Assembly: GCA_959347315.1 (NCBI GenBank)
Contig: OY365810.1
Location: 19,976,358 to 20,040,357 of the forward strand
Reading direction: 5' to 3'
Origin: Bimastos eiseni
Taxonomy: Eukaryota > Annelida > Clitellata > Crassiclitellata > Lumbricidae
Length of the DNA stretch: 64,000 nucleotides
This document shows positions 35,301-46,650 of this stretch, piece by piece. A program made the position numbers and the translations under genes. The notes under the pieces are model-generated. The model worked only from the letters and a program-made list of their open reading frames with translations, was not told the origin of the DNA and ran no database searches. The first letter of the stretch is position 1, and each line of letters opens with the position of its first letter.

Positions 35301-36850
35301 CTGGCCACCGCAGTAATTGTATAGTGACTAGTACTGACGTGTGACGCTATTATAGCCACCACAGTAGGTCTACTGTACTCTGCCCGCACATAAACTGGTT
35401 AGCGGTGAACTAACATTTACATGCAAGTTGGTTTTAATGCGTTGCGGTGAATTAAACTTGAAGTACCACACAGACAAAACGTCTTCTGAACCAATTTAAG
35501 CCATATTTTTTATGTTAAACCGTCAATAAAATTAACAGCGTAATATAGTGGCATAGGCAATTTCACCTATTATCGCTCAGCCACACAAAATGATCGTTTT
35601 TTAACCTCAAATCTTAAATTTACAGTGTGTCTTGACCTCAAAATCTCTTCTAAAACATATTAGGCATACATACTCCGAAAATCAACTTCTCTTCCACTCT
35701 TGCACGATTTATCTACCAATCCGTGGGACTAAGTGTCACTTTTTTTTCGAAGCAGAATATATCGGTCTTGGTCGGTTACTGCCAACACAGAGAACGAGTA
35801 AGGAAACTTACTCCGTCAATAGTGGTGCATGATAAAATATACGCGTGCGGCCGTTATGCTATACGCGGAAATCGACCGAGAGAAACGTGTTGAGCAAAAG
35901 GCGTGATAGCTAAGTGTCTAGCATAATATGACGAAGAACTGTGAGACTGGTAGTGTCTAGGACGACAGAGTTTAGAGAGTTGCGAACAGTAATGTCTAGG
36001 AGTACAAGACGTTGAATTTAGCTACCGATAATTGTCTAGGTCGATATGGCTTCTGGACTTGTTTCAAGTATATCTGAACGGTGACTGAACCTCGTAACTT
36101 AAGAGAACGTTTGGTGTCCCTTATTGGTGATAGTTTCAGAGTCACAAGTTGCTGAATTGTACGACATCAGGTAGAGAGGAAGAAGAGGCTAGTAGCTTGG
36201 AAGGTAGGCAAGGTGAGAAAGACTCCTGCCAGTATGATTACGAACCCTGTTTTGAGTACGGCCATCCTCAGAAAGTTGCCCATCCGGCGACCGCGGAATA
36301 GGTAGTCAGACCTTATGACTAATTCGAACGGAGCTACATTTCTTGGAGAAGAGGCCCATTCTTAATCTTGCCTGGTGAGAGTCATCATCCTGGTAGATAT
36401 AGAGAGCAACCATTTGGCATTGAGATTTGATAAGGAAGTGACTCGGGCGATTCTGATCAATAGACGCCTATAGCGCCTCTTCAAGAAATCTACTTAGAGC
36501 TATAGGTGATCCCGATCCAACCGCGGCCTAATAATTAAGTTCTTAGGCCAGAACCGAAGATCCAATGGAAGGCTATTCCAAGCTGTCCAACCCGTGACTG
36601 CATCGTAGAGGTCCGAGAGAAAGGGACAAGAAGAAAACTCGGCAAGGCAAAGCGCAGGAACCTAGCTGCCAGCATCCCTATTACCTGCAACAGGACAACA
36701 GAGCCCCCTATAAGCAGCAGCGTCACTGGCAGCGCCAAATATGGGAACAAATCCGAAATGCAACGCGTTGGGAATTTAATAGGAGGCGCTATATTAAGTG
36801 TCATTGATTGAAGTAGCCTACATATACGCCCAGAGGCGACACTATTGGGT
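35301..36850. other. intergenic sequence, partly related to 31690-31920
   Basis: No gene recognised. The 35770-35900 part (GGTTACTGCCAACACAGAG, GTGCATGATAA) resembles 31700-31790 and is probably a diverged copy of the same repeat. Confidence 0.4.
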
Positions 36851-37736
36851 TGGTGTCACTCGGTGCGATCATTCAAGGTGTCACCGCAACCCACACGGAA
36901 ATCCTCCCAGACCATAACCAATGTAAAATATTGTGGCGAACCCCGGTTGGGGCCGGCACCAGGCGTTCGCGTGTCAGCAGCAATAGGGACGAACGCCCTG
37001 GGAAAACCTTGAATTCCTTCCCGTCTTTTTCTGATAGCCCGGAAGACCGGGCTCCGAGTTTTCCCCGTCATCTTAATCGTCCGCGGAGTAGGACCTGCCC
37101 GGTCTGGCCCAGGCTTTCGAGACTGCCACGAATTTGAAAGTGACTAGGCTAGAGACGAAATCAATCGTTGTTTGACAAACATACTTTATTATTAACTAAA
37201 TCAACATCGAACAGTCAACACAACGATTCAGCCTCTTGTTCTGTTCCGACCGTGATCTCGCTTTGCTGCCTCTAGCTCTGTCTGCTTATATAGCCTCAGA
37301 AGGAGCGAAAATGCTCCCATATGGAGCGAAATTGCTCCCACAGGGAGCGAAATTGCTCCCCCAGAGGGAGCGAAATTGCTCCCACAGAGGTAGCAAAATG
37401 CTCCCAAAGGGAGCGAAAAGGCTTCCACAGGGAGCAGAAATGCTCCCACAGCAGAAAAAGGGGGAGCCCAAACGCTATCCCTAGGCAGTCCCGGCGCAAT
37501 AACGCCACAATGCTCCCCCCAGTAGCAAGTGGGATGCCCCATCCCAGCCAACCGAAATCAAAAGAATACCCGCTAAGTCCTTCCCCCACCATAGCAATTA
37601 ATGCTCACAACCTTAAGAGGCAACTGTAGACAACATTTAAAGTGCTTCAGATAATTCAACAACACAAAGTGTCAAAAAAATCCTCTCATAAGTTCCGAGC
37701 CCCACGCTCATAGCTAAAAAACTAATTGTCGGGGCA
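36851..37736 (-). mobile_element. gypsy 3' LTR region (approximate limits)
   Basis: On the minus strand a polypurine tract ATGGGGAGG (37745-37737) is followed by TGCCCCGACAATTAG, a plausible LTR start. The region contains a tandem array of small palindromes (37302-37452) and an AATAAAG-like signal near 37185 (minus strand). The LTR's far end was not resolved. Confidence 0.5.
37302..37452. repeat. tandem array of short palindromes (GGAGC..GCTCC)
   Basis: Seven to eight units of 20-30 bp, most of the form GGGAGCGAAATTGCTCCC: a 5-6 bp stem with a 6-base loop, separated by CACA or AAAG spacers. Some units are imperfect (GGTAGCAAAATGCTCCC). Confidence 0.9.
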
Positions 37737-37804
37737 CCTCCCCATGAAATTAACATCAGGCAAGTGTTCAATAGTTTGAACTCAATCCTTTTACAATTCC
37801 ACAT

Positions 37805-38209
37805 TTACAATTGCGCTGAAAGATTTAAATGATGCAATGCCCGACAATACTGCAGTACACTAACGGCAGCGACACCCACGGCCGCGCCTAGTGGAAGCGG
37901 GCAGGACGGCGCCTCTCGCGCTGAGGACGCCGGTCCGTCGTCTCGGCCACGACGGGAAGAGCCTCCTTCAGTCTCCCCATCATTCGTGCACAAACGTAAT
38001 TTGTCTACGTGTACGATGAATGGGCGTGAGTTCGTCGACTTGCGAATGCTGTAGTTGACTGGCCTGCACCGTCGACCCACGAAATAATGGCCAGTATACA
38101 GGGATTGCCATTTAGGACTACGACGCGGAGTGAAATACCAAACGCGGTCTCCTGGAGCAAAGTTTTTAGTTAGTTTTGTAAACATTCCACAAAAAGTTGA
38201 CCTAAACAC
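37805..38209 (-). pseudogene. Ty3/gypsy post-integrase region
   Basis: Minus-strand frame with FAPGDRVWYFTPRR, SPKWQSLYTGHYFVGRRCRP, VNYSIRKSTNSRPFIVHVDK LRL: the tail of a gypsy integrase (G-D-x-V-W...P-K...H-V-D-K-L). Closely parallels the remnant at 19849-19431, so the two belong to related families. The integrase core itself is missing. Confidence 0.75.
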
Positions 38210-38215
38210 ATTATA

Positions 38216-39700
38216 CGCTTATTTTTATTAGTGACATTCATTTGGTTTAGAAACATCTATCTTATCAATTTCATGGTTTCATGCTACTCACTACTGAGTG
38301 GCAGTTTGTAGTACTCAATTGTCTGATTTAAAAAAATACATGTTCTAAATTCACTTTAGCCCCGATTTCTTTTCCAGACACTCGAGTCTCCGCAAACTGA
38401 AAAACTCTTTCTGCTATCTACAATGGCGTAGGCCTACACGTGGCGACGTCACACGGTTTGCGCGCCAGATCGAAACAGTTTTCAACTTTCAAATTTAGTT
38501 TTACTTTGGTACTTTTCAGTTTAGTGTTTATTACAATTGTCAGATTTTTTCAGTGTCACTTTTAGTTTCAGTTAACTGAAATGGAACTTTTCAGTTAACG
38601 CTAACGCATATAATTAATTATAGGTCTACCGTTAGGCTTACTTTTAGTTTCAGTTAACTTAAACAACACGTCGTATTGGCACAGTCGAAGAAAGTTACGA
38701 ATTATGTATACATAGCCGTATTGTTTCAGCAGTGGCTCCGATTCCAGGGGGTCAAGGGGGTCAACGGACCCCCCACTTTTTTGGTAAGGGGGTCACACCA
38801 CTGTGTTTGACCCCCCACTTTTTGTTGTGCTTGTTTGATTGAGTGTTGAGGCATTTTAGACTTTGTACACAGGTCCAGGTTGATAGTTGTCTCTCTCTAT
38901 GCCCATAACTGCTAACTAAGACTGTCAACAACAATCTGACATGCATTTGCGGCTCCTTAGTGGGACATTAGTAGTTTACAGTAGTAACGAGTCACTGGCA
39001 TCAATGTACAATAAATTATTATAGTACAGATCAAGTTAGCACTTCAATGCAATACATTCTGTAACATCATTTGCTTTGTTAGTAGCTTCAAGCTGTACCC
39101 CGTTCCCCTTTGACCCAATGCTGGGGGGTTCTTCTTGTAAAAGTGGGGGGTCAAAACCCAATTTTTTTTTTATATTCTTGACCCCCACTATTCATTACCT
39201 GTCTGAGCCCCTGTGTTTCAGTAACTGTGCCATTTGCCGGTGTGTATACTGTATTTATTGAAACAATTGTCTTTAGAGTGCACATGCGCTAAAGGTTGCG
39301 CAGAGATCTCTACACAAGCCAGTGAAGCCACGCACAAAATAGGCCTATTATATACGTAAGTTGGAGTCCCCGGAACTATAAGTAAGCCAAGCAATCGACA
39401 GTATCGTAAGTTGCTTAATAATTAAGCTTACTCTGTTCGTCCATTTGATAACCAAAGCTGCTCGCGCGCGAGGCAGCGAGCGACATAGGCCTTCTGCTTA
39501 TGCTCGTCTTAATCTGGCGTCAGTCTGCGCATGCAAGCGCCGTCATCGTCCTAGGTGTTTATGCTAATCATATAACGGGTGGGCGTTGGCAGCGGCTGCT
39601 GTTGCTACTTGCTGCTGTTCATGTCATGCAATATGCGAGAATTGAGAGGAGAGGAGACTGGGTAGTGTTGCGTATATAGGTTGATTGCCTCGACGGTTTG
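38216..39700. other. region upstream of the SLC12A8-like gene
   Basis: No gene recognised. Contains two GACCCCCCACTTTTT-like stretches (38760-38820) with an inverted relative at 39120-39190 (GGGGGGTTCTT, AAAGTGGGGGGTC), again paired ends. The 39420-39690 part is more GC-rich (CGCGCGCGAGGCAGCGAGCG) and could hold the promoter of the gene that starts at 39926. Confidence 0.35.
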
Positions 39701-39925
39701 GCTATGCAGCATAAGCCTATGTCTGTTCGCGCGTCGTATTTTTCATCAGAGGTAACATGCTACGATCGCCTTTGCCTCGTCTCCTCTGACAGCGGGTGTC
39801 TAGCCGAATACATACTATATCTAAGGAGAAGAGGAGGGAAGGAGAGGAGGAGGAGAGGAGGAGGAGGAGAGAAGGAGGAGGAGGAAGAAGAGGACAGAAT
39901 AATCTCTCGTCTTGTCCGGTCAAGT

Positions 39926-40171
39926 ATGGCTGCCGTAGTTGACAGCGAATTGAGTCGAGATCGCGGTTTGCAGCAACAGGACATCTTCACAAAGCGTGAC
40001 AGCCATAGTGGAAAGATCGACTGGGAACGGCTGGGGCTTCAGGGCGATGAGTCGGCTGATAAGGGGAGGATGATGCCCGATGGCCAAACTGCCAAGAGGG
40101 AGTTCGAAGAGGAGCCGACATTTGACAACAGCGTCAAGGCCGAAAAGAATGAATTGTATTCGGAAGATCAG
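39926..40171 (+). CDS. SLC12A8-like transporter, candidate exon 1 (cytosolic N-terminus)
   Basis: Open frame starting MAAVVDSELSRDRGLQQQDI and ending YSEDQ at a good donor (CAG|GTGATC). The ATG has A at -3 and G at +4. It is acidic and polar, as expected for a cytosolic N-terminus before the first membrane segment. An in-frame ATG at 39704 would add a Glu/Arg-rich stretch encoded by a GGAGGA purine run, which I consider less likely to be coding. The link to the transporter is inferred from position and strand. It ends in phase 0, which fits the acceptor at 44286 but not the stronger one at 44255; an unseen exon in the 4-kb intron is possible. Confidence 0.5.
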
Positions 40172-43086
40172 GTGATCCGCCTTTCTTTCTCATTGTCAAT
40201 TGCTACCTTTGATTTAGTCGACCGATTATTATTGAAACAATTTTGAATAACATTAGATATGAATAATTACGGGGAAGGACTGCGCAGACTGTTGTAGTGA
40301 GTTTCGTTGCTGATTACGATTTTACAATAATAATTATTGTTTGACCATATGGTTGCAACATGAAGTGTCGCAATTATCACCGAATGCAACCAACGTATAG
40401 ATAGGATTACCTAAGACTTAAAGTAGTCAAACGCGCCTATTCCCGATACAATAGACCTACACGTAGAAATCCATTCCACAAAAACGACTTCTGGCCATTA
40501 AATTTAGCATGGGTAAATAACACAGAAGAAACTTTCTAGCTTCCGTCGTGGCTAAACATGGTTTTCCCCAGAAGCAATAGTCGACACTTGCTCACTAGTG
40601 GCAAGTAATTTTGCCGATCGATAATTTTGAGTCCGCCTAATGTTGCGAATGGCCCAAACAGTAACGACTGTTGCCACAATGGTGTAACATTGGACATTTA
40701 CAGCTTAACGAAAAATGAAATGTATGAAATCAGAAGATACTATTGTAGCCAGACAATAGGTTTCTATGATAAAAGACTGAAAACAAAATCACTTTGTCCA
40801 TTGTCTACATTGCGCTATGGCCATTTAGAGTTAAGTTATTTGGACATTCTCACTTCATCATAATTATGGCTAAAGACTGCAGCACAAGTGCACTTACACC
40901 AGACTGCTAAGGTACTTTAGGTTTCTGGTCACACCACTTTTAACAGTGCTTGAATTATAATAGCCCATTTAATGGGCAATGCAAGTTCGTCTTCTTAAAA
41001 TGATATTTCCTTTTTCATTTATCCTTCAGCACTGCAGCTTACACACAGAACAAACTGGCACATATAAACTGCTCTGTGCTTATAAACCAGAAGTCAGGCT
41101 ATGGAGGTAATGAATCGGGAACAAATGAATTTTAAGCTTAGTTCTGAAATGCCGTATAAAATGAGTTATGATTTCCAAGGCTTAGAACAGGCAACATGAA
41201 TGCCATATAGCACTACACTATTTTGGTGCAAAGCACAGCAATAATCAGGGTATCTGCTGATTAAATATAATATATGATGACACAAAGAAAGAGTAAGAAA
41301 TAAAAATTATTACAACTGCATTGGCGATTGCCCTCCTTCCGAAGTTGAGAAGTGGACACAATCATGGACAGAAGGTCAGTGGCACAGAGCAATTGGAAGT
41401 GAAGGATTTGCTCGAGGGCCCTCTACACAGTGACTGCCTCAGTGGAGGTTGGAACCTATACTCCCTGCATTAATGGCCAAGCACTTGAAGAAAGATTGGC
41501 TGATTATCCTGCAGCATTTTCACTATAAGATAGATTTTAATCTGAAAAATTGTGCAACGTGGTGAAATTTATTCTCAAAACGATTCAGGGAAGCATGTTA
41601 TTTGGCATCTAAGACTGAATATCACCAAAACCAGAATCAACTAATTGGAGAGCTGGACAAAATGAAAGGCAGCTAAATGAAAGGAATAAATTATCCGAGT
41701 ATCACCTGTATGCATTTAGTAGAGGGCTTTCTGTGAAAGTGAACTGAGTGGAGTGTAAACAGAAGCAGACCCAGGACAGAACTTGGGCAACCTCACAGTT
41801 CAAGAGAGTTGTCACAAAAGTGAATTGATCCATATAAATTGATTGAGTATGAAGTTTGATGTGTGATGGAAACTTGATGAGAGAGCACATTTCATTGATA
41901 GTGTGTTGAGTCATTGCCTGTAAAACTTTCCAGCTTCTCATTATCATTACCTGGTCATATGCAAACCTCGATGCCTTAATTTGTCGTTCTCTGATGTTTA
42001 TCCTCTCCTACAGGTCCTCTGCTGCTTCTCTCACAATCTCTTCTATGTTGATATTAAACTGTCGCAGTGACAACGGGCATCCTCGTCTCACCTTTGCCCA
42101 ACCCTCCTTGCTCTGAGTCCTCTCCTTCTATTCTCATTCACATTTTCTGCACAATGTACACGTTTTATATAAATCTTGTATTTCTCCAACCTACTGAAAT
42201 TCACCTCAATGCTTATAATTGCCTTTCCAGTCAAAATTATCCAATGCTTTGTTATAATCCCCAGAGCATATAATTATGTGACCCTTCATGTCAAAAGTAG
42301 ACTTTGTCTGTAGAGATAATAATTAACTTTATTCTCTCATAAGATTCTTCATCTATGAGACCTTTTAATGACATAGTATGTATATATATATATTTATGAT
42401 GTTTCTAATCGGAGTTGTGCACATTTAATGTTTAATAGTGTAGGGAAGTACATTTCAAGAATAAGGCTATCAAAGTTTTGACACGGCACACATAATAAGG
42501 GACGCAGTGACTCGCTATGGTGCAAGTTTCAGTCATTCATATAAAAAACTAGCAAAATAGCTAAACTTGAAATTTTTTTTTTAAAGTTATGCAATAGAAA
42601 AGCTTGATAATCTGCTAATTGAACCATCTTTATTCATTGGTTACAACACAATTTGGAATGAGTGTTCACTCATTCCAAAAAATATACAAAGAATATAACA
42701 ATGAAACTTCAAGTGAAAATTATGTGTAGGGGTCCCTGAAGAATTGAATGATCCAACTAGCTAGGGGCTTCTACATACAATTACTAATGCAAATACATCA
42801 AAACAGGATGAACTTAGGCAGCAAAGTAACTAGAAAATGCTAAGAAAAAAGCCAAAAAAAACGACAGGCTTCTGCTAATGACCACATTGCATCCATTGTC
42901 TCTGCATCAAAAATTTCATGCCTCCAAAATGTCAGTTGGTACTTTTAGCTAGAAAAAGTGTACAATTATTAGAGACTGCTGATGCCCTGTCACTTTCCAT
43001 GACCCTTACTGCTTTGTCTCCTCTCATCAGAACTGTCTGATCTCATTAAACAGATATTTAACTCGTTTAGCATGTGGTGGAGGTGA
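40172..43086. other. SLC12A8-like intron 1, first part
   Basis: No further exon recognised. At 41408-41455 GCTCGAGGGCCCTCTACACA GTGACTGCC is similar to the SINE at 62830-62960, a short degenerate copy. Confidence 0.45.
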
Positions 43087-43638
43087 CCGTTCATTTCGTC
43101 GCAGATCATTTCGTCATAGACACTTCGTCGCAGATCATTTCGTCATAGATCATTTCATTGCATATTGGTTAGGGTTAGGTTATGTATCGTGAGAGTCGGT
43201 TAGGGTCAGTTATGCATGGTGAGGGTCGGTTTTGGTCGGGTTATGCGTGGTGAGGGTCGGTTAGGGTTAGGCTGTGCATGGTGAGGGTCGGCCAGGGTCA
43301 GGGTATGCGTTGTGAGGATCGTTTATGGTCAGGTTATGCGTAGTGAGGGAGGCAAACCCCCGGTAAACCACCTCCTAAGTGTCAGGAAGGCAAGATATTA
43401 CTCCCTTAAGACGCAAAAAATCCCCCTCTCCTACCTGAAATTGGAGGCATTTTCCTCTGGACCCCTCCCCTACCTGGACACCCCTGGTGAGGGTCGTTTA
43501 GTGTCAGGGTTAGGGTTAATGTCGTTTTTAAATGCGACGAAGTGAACTGCGATGAAATGATTTGCGACGAAATGATCTGAGATGAAATGATCTGTGACGA
43601 AATGAATACGACGAAATGATCTGCGACGAAATGAACGG
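43087..43638. mobile_element. repeat element with TTTCGTCGCAGATCA-type inverted ends
   Basis: Left end: CCGTTCATTTCGTCGCAGAT followed by 4-5 units of CATTTCGTC(G/A)CAGAT. Right end (43530-43638): the reverse complements, finishing ATCTGCGACGAAATGAACGG. Interior is a degenerate GGTTAGGGT tract plus a unique stretch. No coding capacity. It lies in intron 1 of the SLC12A8-like gene. I cannot place it in a known superfamily; no clear target duplication beyond possibly GA. Confidence 0.7.
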
Positions 43639-44255
43639 GAACTGTGGTGGACACTCTAATACCGTCAGACTTTGCTGTTCTGTTGCCGGGTTGTCGCAAA
43701 AAATTTCAGTGTCAGAACTCCTGGTGGGTCTGTCAGTGTTGAACAAGAAGTGGTGATTGGATTTTCTGCCTGGAACTTTTTGAAGGTGTGGTTTAAATGG
43801 TTGAAAGTAACCATCTCAGGTCCTACTGTGTGAAAAAGGTACTGTTGGGTGTTGGACTAGTGCATTGAGTGTGATTGTTGGGTGTTGGACTAGTGAATTG
43901 AGTGTGATTGCAATTTATATGTGTGGAGTTTAAGGATACGTTTGGTGGAATGGACTTCTTCATCTGCTGTCCATTCAGCCGACTCAGTTAAATCTTGCAA
44001 GTCAACGCTCAAGTCATATTTATTTTCCTAGACTGACTGATCGTTTGCTGGTGTTTGTCAAGGGGCTCTTGTAAGTTGCAACAGCATGTGCTGTGCTAAG
44101 GTGCCATAGTACTGTCGTCATTATTATTATTATCTTTAATGGTCTAGCTGTGATACAGTATAGACTGCATAGCGTAAAGTATCCCTATGTATTTTGATCC
44201 AAACTGGAGATTGTGAAAGTGACTGTATACAGCTAATATACTTTCTGCCTTCCAG
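43639..44255. other. SLC12A8-like intron 1, last part
   Basis: No exon recognised. Near-tandem repeat TGTTGGGTGTTGGACTAGTG (43848 and 43874). Confidence 0.45.
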
Positions 44256-44427
44256 TACCCTGGCATGTGATGTTTTTGCACAACAGTCGATGGGCAGCCG
44301 GCCATGGTGGAAGGCAAATTTCTTTGTGTCTGAACCAGTTCTTTTTGGAACATGGGATGGTGTCTTTACATCCTGCATGATCAACATTTTTGGCGTTCTG
44401 ATATTCTTGCGTACAGGATGGATGGTG
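44256..44427 (+). CDS. SLC12A8: SLC12A8-like transporter, exon 2 (first membrane segment)
   Basis: Reads [35 protein letters not shown], then [20 protein letters not shown] and [22 protein letters not shown] is the signature of the first membrane helix of SLC12A8, more specific than the general SLC12 motif. Donor ATGGTG|GTGAGT, phase 0. Two acceptors are possible: 44255 (pyrimidine-rich CTTTCTGCCTTCCAG, needs two bases from the preceding exon) and 44286 (GCACAACAG, phase 0, matches exon 1). The AQQ...PWWK residues before the helix resemble the vertebrate N-terminus, which favours the first. SLC12A8 is an APC-superfamily transporter; a role in nicotinamide mononucleotide uptake has been proposed and disputed. 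Confidence 0.88.
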
Positions 44428-44639
44428 GTGAGTTTGTTTAACTATTAATACCTTGTATTATTTTGATTTTTTTGGAATTGTGTGAGGCCTTTTGTTCTGG
44501 AAAAGTCATGTCTTTTAAATTGCCTAATGGAATGAATTTTTTATAATTACAGAGAATAGTATAATGTTATCTTGCAAATCTGCGAAATCAATCTTTTGTT
44601 TACTAACAGTATCAGCTACAAGTCTAGTGCGCAGCCTAG

Positions 44640-44755
44640 AGATTTGAGGGGATCAATTGACGAGGAGATCAATTGACTAGGGATCAATTGACGGGGATCA
44701 ACTGACAGAGGATCAACTGACAGAGGATCAATTGACAGAGGATCAATTGACGTGA
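44640..44755. repeat. GGATCAATTGACAGA tandem array in intron 2
   Basis: Seven units of about 12-16 bp with core GATCAATTGAC or GATCAACTGAC and short variable spacers (GAGGA, TAGG, GGG, AGAG). The core contains the palindrome TCAATTGA. It ends just 160 bp before exon 3. Confidence 0.9.
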
Positions 44756-44913
44756 TACCATAATCATCACCAGTTACCCAGTTTCACCACACTTGTGAAC
44801 TATGAAAGTCATCCGATTAGATGAGTTTGGTTAGCGCACTGTATTTTCACAACTCTTTCATAACATTAAATGATGGAACTTTTAGTGTTCTGTGTTATGT
44901 CATGTGTTTTTAG

Positions 44914-45105
44914 GGCAATGCAGGTTTGGGTTTCTCCAGTCTAATTATATTCATGACAATTGGGGTTGCACTGATTGCTGTACTGAGCGCAATTGGTGTT
45001 TGTGAACGATGTCACATGGAAAGTGGAGGGGTCTATTTTCTTGTTTCTCATGTTCTTGGAGCAAGAACTGGAGCCGCTATTGGAATACTCTACTGTTTTG
45101 GCCAG
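44914..45105 (+). CDS. SLC12A8: SLC12A8-like transporter, exon 3 (membrane segments 2-3)
   Basis: Acceptor GTGTTTTTAG, donor GCCAG|GTGAGA; 192 bp, phase 0 at both ends, following exon 2 directly. It reads GNAGLGFSSLIIFMTIGVAL, IAVLSAIGVCERCHMESGGV, YFLVSHVLGARTGAAIGILY, CFGQ. The vertebrate protein has the same layout: a hydrophobic helix, then V-L-S-x-I-G-V-x-E-R, S-G-G-V-Y, and T-G-x-x-I-G-x-L-Y-x-F-G-Q. The SGGVYF..S..LG segment is the unwound-helix region typical of the APC/CCC fold. Confidence 0.92.
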
Positions 45106-45589
45106 GTGAGACTCATAACATTAACATAAAAGGGTGCATAATGAGAGGTATACTTCAACACATTAATGATGAGGTTCTCTGGTCACTCTTCGCACACTCT
45201 TATTTATTGTTAGAGTGTTAAATGAGATTCGTGAACTTGGCCCACACGATTTTTCAATTTGTTAGTCTACTGCCATTTTGCTGCTGCAATTGGGCGCCTG
45301 TGTCACCTATTGGTTACAGTGATTATGGCAAGTACTAAGGAACCTTGGAATTTCAGAGTGATATTACTTAAAACTGCTCTTTTTAACCATGCTGAAGGAG
45401 CACTCCTGAGTAGGAGCCTTGAAGGGACGCTATACCAATCTCTGTAATGAATGAATGAATGAATTGCTAGAAGATCTCGACAGCAACTCATTGATTGCGG
45501 TCTTAGTGGGTGGAGAACTGATGGAGTGGTTTAAGATCACAGTATTCAGTGGTTTAAGATCACAGTATTCTCTCAGTAGGTGTACGGTT
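45106..45589. other. SLC12A8-like intron 3, first part
   Basis: No exon seen. Near-tandem copy of TTTAAGATCACAGTATTC (45529 and 45553). Confidence 0.45.
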
Positions 45590-45875
45590 GGGATGCGGAT
45601 TGTTGCCAGATCCGTTTTTGGCATAGCTCTGGAAAAACGAAGACTGACATGTAGCAAGAATGGACACAATAAGCCATCACCATTTTATATTACCGTGTGG
45701 AGGGAACACGGAGTCGTGGAAGACAAACAAAGACATGGATAGAAAATGTGAGACAAGATCTCCTGGAAACAGTCTTGAACATGGGAAAAGCCCCCTGGTT
45801 ACCACCTGAGTCAGAAACAAATGGAGCCATCTTGTAAAAGCCTCATTGTCAGTACACATCTGACATAATATAAAA
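45590..45875 (+). pseudogene. RTE-type retrotransposon C-terminal fragment
   Basis: Plus-strand reading RGSRGRQTKTWIENVRQDLL, ETVLNMGKAPWLPPES, ETNGAIL. RTE and related proteins end with a G-R-P-x-x-R-W-x-D-N-I-x-x-D-L...R-x-x-W block that this resembles. No polymerase region. In intron 3 of the SLC12A8-like gene, same strand as the gene. Confidence 0.5.
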
Positions 45876-45989
45876 AAGATTGAGCACCTGCTGAGCCTTT
45901 TTAACAATTGCCTAGTAAGCCACTTCTGTGGAGATGTTTGACTATTATTATTCTTATTATTATTACAGTAATTTTATATCTCCCCTTCA

Positions 45990-46650
45990 TAGCCTTCAAA
46001 ATTACCTACTCAGAAGTGCTCCCAGCTAGCTCAATCCCGGTCGAACAAAACAGTCTTAAGGTCAGTGAAAAGTGAGGCAGGTATTTGACAAAGCGTGGTA
46101 GGGAGCCTATTCCAGGTCACATGAGCAGCCACAGAGAAGGTGTAGCATTGCCTGATACCAATCTGCAAACGAGGGACAATGAGTTCAGCTTGTGCAGTTG
46201 AGTGGAAAGAACAGTGGATGCTCGACCTGCCTGGTGGAGCTCCTGCTTGTAGGGGGGGGGGGTTGAACCTTAAAAACAGTGCTGGGCATGGACTGAAACT
46301 TGGTAAGCAATGCCTGTTGATAAGGGAGCCAGTGGAGTACATCCCGGATGTACTCGGAAACTTGACCAAACCTGGAAATGCAGTCTACAAGGTGGGCACC
46401 AGCGTGTAAGACCCAATTTCGGGACCCAATTCGACAACCTGGAAGCCCATTGTATACTTAGGTGCTACAACAGTCAAGCCTTGATAAAACAAAAGCATGA
46501 ACAAGCGTTGATGCTGCATTATTAGTCAAGGAGCGGATGATTGCCTTCAGCTGTTGAAGCTGATAGCAACTGTGGAAAAGAAGATTTATGTGTCACATAA
46601 ATGTGAGTTCCTGGTCTAGGATAACGTCAAAATCCCAGACTGAGGTTGGA
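45990..46650 (-). pseudogene. CR1-type non-LTR C-terminal remnant
   Basis: Minus-strand frame with STAQAELIVPRLQIGIRQCY, TFSVAAHVTWNRLPTTL, SLFTDLKTVLF: the V-A-A-P-x-x-W-N-x-L-P...F...LKT.LF end typical of CR1. The preceding part (46420-46330) is out of frame. It lies in intron 3, antisense to the gene. Confidence 0.6.

Noticed and set aside
36535..36804. 89-residue hydrophobic minus-strand frame
   Set aside because: No family motif, no splice context, and in repeat-rich surroundings.
39704..39925. Upstream in-frame start for the SLC12A8-like exon 1
   Set aside because: It would add a long Arg/Glu/Gly low-complexity run from a GGAGGA tract; the ATG at 39926 has the better context. Not excluded.
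43170..43330. Interstitial telomere (GGTTAGGGT words)
   Set aside because: Period is irregular and the tract is enclosed by inverted TTTCGTCGCAGAT ends, so it is the interior of a repeat element. Same view for 35170-35300.
44640..44755. Regular short repeats that could recall a CRISPR array
   Set aside because: Spacers are 2-5 bases, repeats drift, and the array is in an intron of an animal gene. Likewise 31020-31307 has no spacers.
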